Positions 56,111 to 64,000 of a stretch of 64,000 nt of DNA are shown in pieces. The stretch comes from Lederbergia lenta NBRC 16444 (GTDB taxonomy: Bacteria; Bacillota; Bacilli; Bacillales; Bacillaceae_C), in contig NZ_BCVC01000001.1 of the NCBI RefSeq assembly GCF_001591545.1, positions 2,080,239 to 2,144,238 of the forward strand, in the 5' to 3' direction. Numbering within the stretch: the stretch's first letter is position 1; the number at the start of each line of letters is the position of its first letter. The notes below the pieces were generated by a model. It searched no databases and had not been told where the DNA came from. It saw nothing but the letters and a program-made list of their open reading frames with translations. The position numbers were made by a program, and so were the translations under genes.

Positions 56111-57517
56111 TCATTTTATAAAGTTCAATACTTCTTCTACAGCTGTTTTTCCCTGATCAATACAATCCGGTAAACCAACGCCTTCAAATGAGCTGCCTGC
56201 GATGAAAATACCTGGCATACTTTCTTGCAACTTCGCCTTTAATTCTGTCAATCTTTCTTGGTGACCAACTGTATATTGAGGCATTGCTTTTTGCCATCGA
56301 GAAACAATTGTAAATTCCGGAGTAGCTAAAATATTCATCGTCCGTTTTAAATCATCTAGGACAATTTTTTCGATTTCAGCATCAGGTAAATCAACAACCG
56401 TTTCCTCTCCAGCACGTCCCACGTAACAACGAAGTAAAACTTTTCCTTCCGGTGTTGTATGTGGCCATTTTTTATGTGTCCAAGTACATGCGGTAATTGT
56501 ATAATCGCTATTTCTGGAAACGACAAAGCCTGTACCGTCCAAAACATCTTCCACTTCTTCTGCATCAAATGCCATCGCAACTGTTGCAACCGTCGTAGCG
56601 GACATTTTTTTAAAGTTGCACATAAATTCTTGACCTGAAAATAATTCTGAAAGTGCAGAATGAGGTAATGCCATAACGATACTATCTGCTTCTATGCTTT
56701 TTCCATTATTAAGTTCAATATTATATCCAGAAGAATCGGGCTTCTTGTCTACTATTGATACAATTTTTGTACCTTTTAGTATTGTTCCGGGAATCATTTT
56801 TTCTTCTAGCGCATCAACAAGTGTCTGCAAACCACCTGTCAGTGTGAGAAACTTACCTTTTTTAACATTTCGGCTTGGTTCAGGTGTAGTTTTTCTCATA
56901 CCACGGATCAAGCTACGGTATTCCCGTTCCACTTGATAAAATTGTGGAAATGTAGACATTAAACTTAATTGATCAATATCCCCAGCATAAATCCCTGATA
57001 AGAGTGGTTCAATCAAGTTTTCAACCACTTCATCACCAAGTCTCCTTCTAAAGAAGTTGCCAAGTGATTGGTCACCCGTTACTTTCGATCGCGGTAAAAC
57101 CAGATCACCTACAGCCCTCATCTTTCCTTGAACAGAAAACAATTCTGTTGTAGCCAACGGCGCCATTTTTGTAGGGATACCCATGACCGCACCTTCAGGC
57201 ATGGAATGAAGTTTATCGTTTACAAGGACGTAGGCACGGCCTGCAGTATTATTTACAAGTTGATCTTCGAGACCGACATCTCGGACCAATTTAGCAGCAC
57301 TTTGTTTTCGTTCAAGAAAGGAATCGGGACCTCTTTCAATCACAAAACCATCTTTGTATACAGTCTGAATTTTTCCACCTAACTTATGATTGGCTTCCAC
57401 TAGCTGTACATCAATTGCTAATCCCTGCTCCAATATTGATTTTTGGAGATAATAAGCTGCTGACAAACCGGTTATTCCACCACCGATCACAACAACCTTT
57501 TTCTTACTATCTTTCAA
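56111..57517 (-). CDS. hemY: Coproporphyrinogen III oxidase (HemY/CgoX)
   Basis: An FAD flavoenzyme that oxidises coproporphyrinogen III in the coproporphyrin-dependent haem route of Firmicutes. 468 residues: the dinucleotide motif VVVIGGGITGLSAAYYL at the N-terminus, the GPDSFLERK segment, and a C-terminal GVGLPDCIDQGK FAD-binding stretch. The start is TTG. It is last in hemE-hemH-hemY, with 26 bases before it. The older name is protoporphyrinogen oxidase. Peripheral membrane association is known for the family. Confidence 0.95.
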   Translation of the reverse strand: MKDSKKKVVVIGGGITGLSAAYYLQKSILEQGLAIDVQLVEANHKLGGKIQTVYKDGFVIERGPDSFLERKQSAAKLVRDVGLEDQLVNNTAGRAYVLVNDKLHSMPEGAVMGIPTKMAPLATTELFSVQGKMRAVGDLVLPRSKVTGDQSLGNFFRRRLGDEVVENLIEPLLSGIYAGDIDQLSLMSTFPQFYQVEREYRSLIRGMRKTTPEPSRNVKKGKFLTLTGGLQTLVDALEEKMIPGTILKGTKIVSIVDKKPDSSGYNIELNNGKSIEADSIVMALPHSALSELFSGQEFMCNFKKMSATTVATVAMAFDAEEVEDVLDGTGFVVSRNSDYTITACTWTHKKWPHTTPEGKVLLRCYVGRAGEETVVDLPDAEIEKIVLDDLKRTMNILATPEFTIVSRWQKAMPQYTVGHQERLTELKAKLQESMPGIFIAGSSFEGVGLPDCIDQGKTAVEEVLNFIK

Positions 57518-57543
57518 GGTTATATCGCCTACTTTTATTAAAT

Positions 57544-58482
57544 TTAATCTTCTTTTTTTAGTTGATTTAAAACGACCGATGCCATCGCATCAATAAATGC
57601 TGGCTGAGCGTCTGGCATTTCGGGACGATAATATGCTGCTCCCACGTCATCAGTTACTACTTTACACTCATAGTCATTATCATAAAGAACTTCGAGATGA
57701 GTGGAGACAAAGCCAACAGGAATATAAACAAACGCTTTATACTCTTTTTCGTTAAAGAGATCACGTGTTAAATCCTGTACATCCGGCCCAAGCCATGGTT
57801 CAGGCGTATTGCCCTCACTTTGCCAGCCGACTTTATATTCCGTTATGCCAGCTTGTTTCGCAATTAAATCAGCTGTTTCTTGAAGTTGATCTGCATACGG
57901 ATCACCCAATTGAAGAATCTTTTCAGGCAAGCTGTGCGCTGACACGATTAAACATGATGCATTCTTCTCTTCTTCAGACATGTCCTTATATACTTCTTTT
58001 ACTTTATCAACCCAATAGTTAATAAACTTTGGTTCTTTGTACCAGCTTTCTACAGATGTAATCGTTGGTCCTCCAAGTTTTTCAGCTGTTTCTTTCGCTC
58101 TACCATTGTATGATTGCACACTAAAAGTAGAAAAATGGGGTGCGAGAACAATGGATACGGCTTCCTCTATCCCATCCGCATGCATTTTTTCTACAGCATC
58201 TTCAATGAATGGCTCAATATGTTTTAAACCAATATAAGCTTTGAATTCAATGCTATCTTGTATTTCATTCAAACGGTCTTGCAGACCATACGCTTGCTGC
58301 TCAGTAATTTTGGCTAAAGGTGATATACCTCCAATTGCTTCATATCGATTTTCTAAATCTTCTAGCGCTTCCTTTGTTGGTGGTCTTCCATGGCGAATAT
58401 GTGTGTAATATCTTTCAATATCATCTTCATTGTACGGCGTTCCATAGGCCATTACTAATAGCCCCATTTTCTTTTTCTTCAA
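57544..58482 (-). CDS. hemH: Ferrochelatase, coproporphyrin type (HemH/CpfC)
   Basis: Inserts iron into coproporphyrin III. 312 residues, very close to B. subtilis Hem[22 protein letters not shown], the metal-site histidine in [10 protein letters not shown], the glutamate in [17 protein letters not shown] and [10 protein letters not shown]. The start is TTG with AAGGAG 11 bases before; an ATG five codons in is an alternative. It is 29 bases after hemE. Soluble monomer by family. Confidence 0.96.
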   Translation of the reverse strand: MKKKKMGLLVMAYGTPYNEDDIERYYTHIRHGRPPTKEALEDLENRYEAIGGISPLAKITEQQAYGLQDRLNEIQDSIEFKAYIGLKHIEPFIEDAVEKMHADGIEEAVSIVLAPHFSTFSVQSYNGRAKETAEKLGGPTITSVESWYKEPKFINYWVDKVKEVYKDMSEEEKNASCLIVSAHSLPEKILQLGDPYADQLQETADLIAKQAGITEYKVGWQSEGNTPEPWLGPDVQDLTRDLFNEKEYKAFVYIPVGFVSTHLEVLYDNDYECKVVTDDVGAAYYRPEMPDAQPAFIDAMASVVLNQLKKED

Positions 58483-58511
58483 GCTAATGCACTCCTTATA
58501 ATCGGAAATTA

Positions 58512-59561
58512 TTACTTGTTTTTGAGCTTCTCTGCACTATATTCATGCACAAAGGCAGTTAATTTTTTTAGCATTTCAGGGTTTACTTCTGGGAATACGC
58601 CATGACCTAAATTGAATATAAATCCAGGCTTCTCAATACCCTGGTCAATAATAGCTTTCGCACGCGCCTTAACAGTATCCCAATCTGATATCAAAACTGC
58701 TGGGTCTAAATTACCCTGAATTGCTTTCGTTACACCTAATTTTCTCGCCTCAGCAATCGGTAGTCTCCAGTCAAGCCCAACCACATCTAGCGGTAAATCA
58801 TTCCATTCTAACACGAGATGGCTAGCTCCTACTCCATGCATGATTAATGGAACCTGCTCTTTTCTCATTTCAGCAAAAATTCTTGCCATAAAAGGTTTAA
58901 TAAATACTTGATAATCTGCACGGCTCAACGCTCCAACCCAAGAATCGAAAAGTTGAACTGCACTAGCACCGGCTTTAATTTGTGCTTTTAGATAAATAAT
59001 TGTCATGTCAGCTAGCTTATTCATTAGTTTCGACCAAGCTTCAGGTTCTGAATACATGAAAGCTTTTGTTTTGTGATAATTTTTGGATGGCCCGCCTTCA
59101 ATCATATAACTGGCAAGTGTGAATGGGGCTCCCCCAAACCCTATCAAAGGAACAGTAAGTTGTTCTTCTGTTAAAATTTTGATTGTTTCAAGTACATATG
59201 AAATATCTTGTTCAGGGTTAAGTTCACCAAGCTTATCCACGTCTGAGGTGGAGCGAATGGGGTTATCAATGACCGGACCAATTCCACTTACAATCTCTAC
59301 ATTCACGCCTAACGCTGGGAGTGGAGTCATGATATCTTTGTATAAAATAGCAGCATCCACATCGTACATATCAACAGGCAGACGCGTAACATACGCACAA
59401 ATATCTGGGCGATGGGTTATTTCAAATAAGGAGTATTTTTCTTTAATTTTCCGGTATTCAGCTTGAGAACGTCCAGCTTGTCTCATATACCAGACAGGAA
59501 CATGATCTGTCCTCTCACCTCTTGCAGCTTTTAAAAATGTATCATTCGTTATTTTTTTCAC
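58512..59561 (-). CDS. hemE: Uroporphyrinogen decarboxylase (HemE)
   Basis: Decarboxylates uroporphyrinogen III to coproporphyrinogen III. 349 residues with [16 protein letters not shown] near residue 22, [27 protein letters not shown] and [13 protein letters not shown], all signatures of the family. The start is GTG, with AAGGTGGAG upstream. It is the first gene of the hemEHY operon. Confidence 0.97.
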   Translation of the reverse strand: MKKITNDTFLKAARGERTDHVPVWYMRQAGRSQAEYRKIKEKYSLFEITHRPDICAYVTRLPVDMYDVDAAILYKDIMTPLPALGVNVEIVSGIGPVIDNPIRSTSDVDKLGELNPEQDISYVLETIKILTEEQLTVPLIGFGGAPFTLASYMIEGGPSKNYHKTKAFMYSEPEAWSKLMNKLADMTIIYLKAQIKAGASAVQLFDSWVGALSRADYQVFIKPFMARIFAEMRKEQVPLIMHGVGASHLVLEWNDLPLDVVGLDWRLPIAEARKLGVTKAIQGNLDPAVLISDWDTVKARAKAIIDQGIEKPGFIFNLGHGVFPEVNPEMLKKLTAFVHEYSAEKLKNK

Positions 59562-59894
59562 GGTAAATAGTCTCCACCTTTCAAGATTAAAATATATCTA
59601 TCTTACATATATTTATAATATATAAATGCAGATTAACTAAAAATGGGTCTTGACTTTTTAACTATATTCTTTTTACCATCCATTGTATAGGCAGGCTTAT
59701 TGCTTGTCATAAATTTGTCCTTTTTCCGCGTGATTTTGTTCACTACTTATATATATATTCATTAATTATATACTTAATAAGCTTTGTAGGTTTGGAATTG
59801 CTCTTTCAAGGGAAATTTATGATAACATAATGATCTTGAATTAAGCTAATAGTAAGACATAAATGGATAATCTAATATCAAAAGGGGTGAGTCA
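59562..59894. other. Intergenic region between hemE and hmoB
   Basis: 333 very AT-rich bases holding both divergent promoters. I see no complete operator; one GATAACATAATGATC near 59821 is only loosely Fur-like and I do not call it. Confidence 0.5.
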
Positions 59895-60425
59895 ATGTAC
59901 ACGTACATTACATCTGGCACGTATGAATTTCTAAAAAAACTAGAAAACCAATATCCAGAAGAAAAAATTACATTAATGCAAAATATAAACACAGCTTTAC
60001 TATGGCATGAAACAACCGAAGCCACCATATTTCAATCACCACGAAAATATGAAGTGATTAATTCAATTGGAGACATAGCGGCTCATGGTTTCGTCGTTTG
60101 TCATAATATCCCTGTTAGTGATGAAGGAAGACCAGTATTCGAATACCGATTCACTAGTCATCATAAATATGCACAAAACGAGTCGGGATTTTTGGCAACA
60201 CGGCTCTTACGCCCACTATCGAGTGATACCTATATTATCATGACGATGTGGAAGGACAAAGCAGCCTTTGAGGCTTGGGAAGAAACAGCAGGATTCAAGA
60301 AAGAACAATATAATTTAAATAGTGTAAAGTCTACTGAAAATATAAATTTATTTTCCGGCGCTGCCTATATATCGACGTTTATTGTGGATGAAGAAGAATT
60401 AGAGCATGAAGATAAAGTAACATAA
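59895..60425 (+). CDS. hmoB: Haem-degrading monooxygenase HmoB
   Basis: An ABM-type mono-oxygenase that breaks haem and releases iron. 176 residues, similar along its length to B. subtilis HmoB (YhgC): MYTYITSGTYEFLKKLE, FVVCHNIPVSDEGRPVFEYRF, and LLRPLSSDTYIIMTMWKDKAAFEAW in the C-terminal domain. AAAGGGGTG precedes the ATG. It is divergent from hemE, as in B. subtilis, so synthesis and degradation of haem lie side by side. Confidence 0.9.
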   Translation: MYTYITSGTYEFLKKLENQYPEEKITLMQNINTALLWHETTEATIFQSPRKYEVINSIGDIAAHGFVVCHNIPVSDEGRPVFEYRFTSHHKYAQNESGFLATRLLRPLSSDTYIIMTMWKDKAAFEAWEETAGFKKEQYNLNSVKSTENINLFSGAAYISTFIVDEEELEHEDKVT

Positions 60426-60453
60426 ACACCCTGAGTAATTTTTCAGGGTGTTT
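60424..60453 (+). terminator. Terminator of hmoB
   Basis: AAACACCCTGA (60424-60434) pairs with TCAGGGTGTTT (60443-60453), then TTATTTTG. Confidence 0.85.
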
Positions 60454-60532
60454 TATTTTGCACCTTTTTCCTGAGATTATTGTTATAATTATTTTGAATC
60501 TTAAATTAAAATACTAGGCGGTGTTTTTACAT

Positions 60533-61705
60533 ATGAAACAAAAGCTATTCGCTTTATTAGAGAGAGATTACGAGGAAATGATTGATATAAGACGATATTT
60601 GCATCAGAATCCAGAACTTTCCTTCCAAGAGATTAAAACGGCAGCCTATATCGTTAATTTTTACAAACAGCTTGGCATCGAAGTTAAAAGTGGAGTTGGT
60701 GGAAACGGGGTTGTTGCAAAAATCAAAGGGGAAAAGCCTGGTAAAACTGTTGCGTTAAGAGCAGATTTTGATGCTCTACCCATACAAGAAGAAACAAATT
60801 TACCGTATAAATCCCTATTCCCTGGTGTAATGCATGCATGTGGACATGACGGGCACACCGCTACATTACTCATATTAGGAAAAGTACTCCATGAGCTGAG
60901 GACAGAGCTTGAAGGCGAATACGTATTAATCCATCAACATGCAGAGGAATTGGCACCAGGCGGAGCGATAGAGATGATAAAAGATGGCTGTTTGGAAGGT
61001 GTCGACGTCATCTACGGTACCCATTTATGGGCAAGTCTTCCTTATGGAGCTATCCATTATCGGACGGGTCCTATTATGGCCGCGGCTGATCGTTTTGAAG
61101 TCGTTATTAAAGGATATGGCGGACACGGGGCTCAGCCCCATAAAACAAAGGATGCTATCGTTATTGGTTCACAGTTGGTAATAAACCTCCAACAAATTGT
61201 TAGCCGGAGAGTGGATCCGATCGAATCAGCCGTATTAACCATAGGCGGCTTTGTTGCGGACAATGCGTTTAATGTAATTGCTGATAGCGCAAAGATTTGG
61301 GGTACAGTTAGGAGCTTTAACGAAGATGTACGTGATTTGTTAGAAGAGGAAATAGGCAGAATAACAAAAGGAACTTGTATCGCTGCTGATTGTGACTTTG
61401 ACCTTAAATATGAGCGGGGATATCCAGCTGTCGTGAATCATAGAGATGAAACAGAGTTTCTTGCTAGATGTGCAAAAGAGATACCTGAAAACACGGAAAT
61501 TCAAATAGCAAATCCTGATATGACTGGCGAAGATTTTGCTTATTATTTGCAACATGTAAAAGGTACATTCTTTTTCACAGGCGCAATGCCGGAGAATGTT
61601 GAAAAGCCATATCCACATCATCATCCAAAATTTGATATTAATGAAAAGTCTATGCTTGCCGCAGCAAAAACGCTTGGCTTGGCAGCATTAAAATCACAAG
61701 ACTAA
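60533..61705 (+). CDS. M20 family amidohydrolase (YhaA-like)
   Basis: A zinc peptidase of the M20D group (N-acyl-amino-acid or peptide amidohydrolase), 390 residues. Metal ligands lie in HACGHDGHTA and HQHAEELAPGGA, and a late His in PHHHPKFDI. I start at the ATG at 60533, with AGGCGGTG ten bases before; a GTG four codons earlier overlaps the ribosome site. B. subtilis yhaA is also near ecs. Substrate not known. It converges on ecsB. Confidence 0.93.
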   Translation: MKQKLFALLERDYEEMIDIRRYLHQNPELSFQEIKTAAYIVNFYKQLGIEVKSGVGGNGVVAKIKGEKPGKTVALRADFDALPIQEETNLPYKSLFPGVMHACGHDGHTATLLILGKVLHELRTELEGEYVLIHQHAEELAPGGAIEMIKDGCLEGVDVIYGTHLWASLPYGAIHYRTGPIMAAADRFEVVIKGYGGHGAQPHKTKDAIVIGSQLVINLQQIVSRRVDPIESAVLTIGGFVADNAFNVIADSAKIWGTVRSFNEDVRDLLEEEIGRITKGTCIAADCDFDLKYERGYPAVVNHRDETEFLARCAKEIPENTEIQIANPDMTGEDFAYYLQHVKGTFFFTGAMPENVEKPYPHHHPKFDINEKSMLAAAKTLGLAALKSQD

Positions 61706-61715
61706 CATAAGTAAA

Positions 61716-61735
61716 AGGCTGACAGCTGTCAGCCT
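61716..61735. terminator. Bidirectional terminator, M20 gene and ecsB
   Basis: A perfect 20-base palindrome, AGGCTGACAGCTGTCAGCCT, between convergent genes. The U-tracts are short. Confidence 0.6.
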
Positions 61736-62958
61736 CATCTTCTTTCTAACTTTTTCAACCTTCCTGGTACATACATTTTCGTAAATAATATGGCAAATAA
61801 ACAAGATACAACAGCATTGATAGCAGCCTGCTTTAAATTCCCCCCAATAGCTGTGCTCAGGCTAAAAACAATTGCCTGTACAATTAAAATCTTCATTAAC
61901 AGGTTTAAAAAAGCTATTTTCTTTTGATCTGATCGGATTGGATACAAGCTTGTCCAAATTTTCAATTCGTGCCTACGCATTAGCGGGATAAGTTGAAAAC
62001 CAGTTAAATAAATAAACAACAATGAAATAGCTACGGAAAAGTATACATTTCCATTGAATAAAATAAGCACAACAGGGATCAACGTTAATCTCAAGATTAA
62101 CCCCGAAAACTCACTTGTCCTAACTATCGTTCTAGAAAGTAAAAACCGATATGTTTGATCACTTGAAAATGGGATAGTTGAAAATAATGGATCCAACCAC
62201 CTTCTTCGTTTCACCCTTCCTTTTAAATGAGGAACATCTGTAAACATATTGGCAGCACGATAAAAATTTTGCATCCTGTTCTGTTCTTTTTCAATCAATA
62301 ATTCCCATTTTAATGGTTTGTTTTTTAATGCATTTCGAAAATATAATGTAACTAACAATAAAATTAATGTAGTAGCACCAACAAACCAAAAAGAAGCTTT
62401 CTCAAAGATAAAATAAAGTAACAATGCACTCAGTGAGAATCGAATAATCCAGTCAAAAAACAATGATTGCTTATCATTAGCTTTTAGAATCATCCAATGT
62501 AGCATTAAGTTCCAAATCTTTAACAGAAGGACAATGGCTAATAAATAAAAGAATACTTTAAAACCATCTCCAGTAACTTGTGCATACATCGGCATAAATG
62601 CCGCAAGTACCAATAGCAAAACATACGCCTGGGTTATAAAACTCAATTTCATTCCATTTTTAAAATAGCTCCCCATTTTTGTTTCCAACGGAAGAAGAAA
62701 AACAATATCCGCTTCTCTTAATAAGGTTTGAATTGGACTAATAGCTAATAAAATAGCCAAAACAATTGCCATAATTAATCCAACTGGGAATCCTGAATCG
62801 AGTGTTTTTACCCATTCAGAATAATAATAAATGGCTGCTCCCCCACCGAAAATAAGAACAAACAGTAAATGATCATTAAACATATATTTGAAATAACGAC
62901 GCAATTCTTTTATATAAGCTTGAAGCCTCTCAGGCCATAATTCATTAATCTGCTTCAT
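61735..62958 (-). CDS. ecsB: ABC transporter permease EcsB
   Basis: The membrane part of the Ecs ABC transporter, 407 residues with about nine helices, starting MKQINELWPERLQAYIKELR. Ecs affects secretion, site-2 protease activity and competence in B. subtilis; its substrate is unknown, and export of peptide pheromone-like molecules is suggested. It overlaps ecsA by 14 bases. B. subtilis has ecsC after ecsB; here the convergent M20 gene follows instead. Confidence 0.93.
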   Translation of the reverse strand: MKQINELWPERLQAYIKELRRYFKYMFNDHLLFVLIFGGGAAIYYYSEWVKTLDSGFPVGLIMAIVLAILLAISPIQTLLREADIVFLLPLETKMGSYFKNGMKLSFITQAYVLLLVLAAFMPMYAQVTGDGFKVFFYLLAIVLLLKIWNLMLHWMILKANDKQSLFFDWIIRFSLSALLLYFIFEKASFWFVGATTLILLLVTLYFRNALKNKPLKWELLIEKEQNRMQNFYRAANMFTDVPHLKGRVKRRRWLDPLFSTIPFSSDQTYRFLLSRTIVRTSEFSGLILRLTLIPVVLILFNGNVYFSVAISLLFIYLTGFQLIPLMRRHELKIWTSLYPIRSDQKKIAFLNLLMKILIVQAIVFSLSTAIGGNLKQAAINAVVSCLFAILFTKMYVPGRLKKLERR

Positions 62959-63691
62959 GGATATCTTCCTTTGTTAGCTGGATATAAATATCATCTAATG
63001 AAGCTCTTTGCATTCCAAATTCCTCCTGAAGTTCTTTAAGCGTTCCTTTGGCCCTAACTTGACCATTATGTAAAATGATAAATCCATCACAATAACGCTC
63101 AGCTGTTGCCAAGATATGCGTCGACATTAATATTCCTGCACCGTTCTCCTTCATGCGATCCATCAGTTCCAAAAGTGACTTAATTGCTAGTGGATCAAGT
63201 CCTACAAATGGTTCGTCAATAATATACAAGGCTGGCTCAATAAGAAATGCGCACATGATCATTACCTTTTGTTTCATTCCTTTTGAAAAGTGAGCAGGAA
63301 ACCATTTCATTTTTTTATCAAGGCGAAATTCCTTTAATAATGGACCAATCCTTGCTTTATATGTTTCTTCTGATATTCCGTATGCCATTGCAGTCATTTT
63401 TAAATGTTCTTCCAATGTCAGTTCTTCATATAAAATAGGCGTTTCAGGAACAAATGATAATTGTTTTCGATATAATTCAGGATTTTCTTTCAGCTGATTG
63501 CCATTCACGCTTATTGATCCTGAACGTTGTTCCATTAAACCAATTATATGTTTAATTGTTGTACTTTTTCCCGCTCCATTCAATCCAATTAAACCAATCA
63601 TCTCGCCAGATTCCATTTTAAATGATATATCTTTTAAAACAGGTCTTTTTGTATAGCCTCCTGTTAGGTTTTGCACTTCAAGTAAAGACAT
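62945..63691 (-). CDS. ecsA: ABC transporter ATPase EcsA
   Basis: The ATPase of the Ecs transporter, 248 residues: Walker A GLNGAGKST (36-44), the signature loop HFSKGMKQKV in place of LSGGQ, Walker B LYIIDEPFVGLDP, and the H-loop histidine in STHILATAERYCDG. It overlaps ecsB. The upstream hit gene, found in B. subtilis, would be beyond the right edge. Confidence 0.95.
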   Translation of the reverse strand: MSLLEVQNLTGGYTKRPVLKDISFKMESGEMIGLIGLNGAGKSTTIKHIIGLMEQRSGSISVNGNQLKENPELYRKQLSFVPETPILYEELTLEEHLKMTAMAYGISEETYKARIGPLLKEFRLDKKMKWFPAHFSKGMKQKVMIMCAFLIEPALYIIDEPFVGLDPLAIKSLLELMDRMKENGAGILMSTHILATAERYCDGFIILHNGQVRAKGTLKELQEEFGMQRASLDDIYIQLTKEDIHEAD

Positions 63692-64000
63692 AAGTCAACG
63701 TCCCTTCTCTTTGTTTACTTGCTTTCCATTGTACCAAAAATATGCTTATGTCGCATCGTTATATCTGGATACATTTTCCAACTATATTTTCACTGTCACA
63801 GGACATCATAATGTTTGAAGGAGCGGTACTAAGCGAAACTGAGGTGGTTGTCAAAGACAGTTATCAGCAGTAGATGCGGAAAGCCGATGAACATTGAACA
63901 TGTACTTTGATTATCGATCTTGATCAACTGAACAAGGGAGATGATTGCGTTGGGCATGATAATGATAAATCGAATATTTCTTAAGTAACCATTTTATTGG
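63692..64000. other. Right-edge region, no gene assigned
   Basis: 309 bases after ecsA. A GGGAGATG site precedes a 12-codon TTG ORF near 63951, too short to call. A more GC-balanced segment (63820-63930) has no coding frame I trust and may be a structured RNA or a gene remnant. Confidence 0.4.

Noticed and set aside
55946..56173. 75-codon plus-strand ORF
   Set aside because: It crosses the hemY terminator and enters hemY on the opposite strand; no ribosome site.
59815..59840. Fur box near hmoB
   Set aside because: The match to the Fur consensus is too weak in the second half-site.
63951..63990. 12-codon ORF with a TTG start at the right edge
   Set aside because: It is closed by a stop after 12 codons and there is no family evidence.

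Overview
The window looks like the chromosome of a low-GC, endospore-forming Bacillaceae bacterium. The organism is not named in the data; an Oceanobacillus/Virgibacillus-like halotolerant lineage is my inference. The basis is a gerPABCDEF operon, ComK/MecA/CoiA/Spx/SpxH, FapR-type control of fabHF, the hemEHY block, ecsAB, and long runs of gene order shared with Bacillus subtilis. Nearly all genes sit in tight, mostly minus-strand runs separated by clear intrinsic terminators. I see no rRNA, tRNA, CRISPR array, prophage or intact insertion sequence.

Region 1 (1-22000): the 3' end of spxH, a small membrane ORF, pepF, coiA, mecA, spx, a secreted DUF4015 protein, trpS with a structured leader, yjbA, a small membrane gene, a yjaZ-type protease, fabF and fabH (FapR operator), a yjaV-like gene, yjzD, clpB, yitW, yitV, two small genes, yitT, degV and a DUF3941 gene. 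A roughly 700-bp scar follows, holding an IS3-family end and a dispersed-repeat remnant.

Region 2 (22000-41400): a short-chain dehydrogenase, a membrane-anchored GH13-like protein whose catalytic residues all appear replaced, yisL, yisK, a DUF418 membrane protein, the gerP spore-coat operon with a SigK-like promoter, addBA, a TVP38-family protein, an S9 peptidase, a yhjD-like gene, and comK divergent from an IDEAL-domain gene.

Region 3 (41400-64000): an M48 membrane protease, a decayed membrane gene, an enoyl-CoA hydratase, a 5'-truncated YcdB/YcdC-type gene, lplJ, yhfI, yhfH, three GNAT acetyltransferases, a YdcF protein, DUF4870, a SinR-like regulator, an Sco1 copper lipoprotein, yhgE with its TetR regulator, hemY/hemH/hemE (coproporphyrin-dependent haem synthesis), hmoB, an M20 hydrolase, and ecsB/ecsA.

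Functional threads: Spx and its ClpXP adaptor SpxH, MecA and its competence target ComK, and the competence protein CoiA all lie here. AddAB supplies recombination, FabH/FabF fatty-acid initiation and elongation, HemE/HemH/HemY haem synthesis and HmoB haem degradation. The most interesting items are the apparently inactive GH13 protein, a matched operator pair (TGACC-N13-GGTCA) flanking yhgE and its TetR gene, a T-box-less attenuator-like leader before trpS, and a gene whose 5' end is cut at the terminator of an upstream gene. No wholly new multi-gene system is evident.
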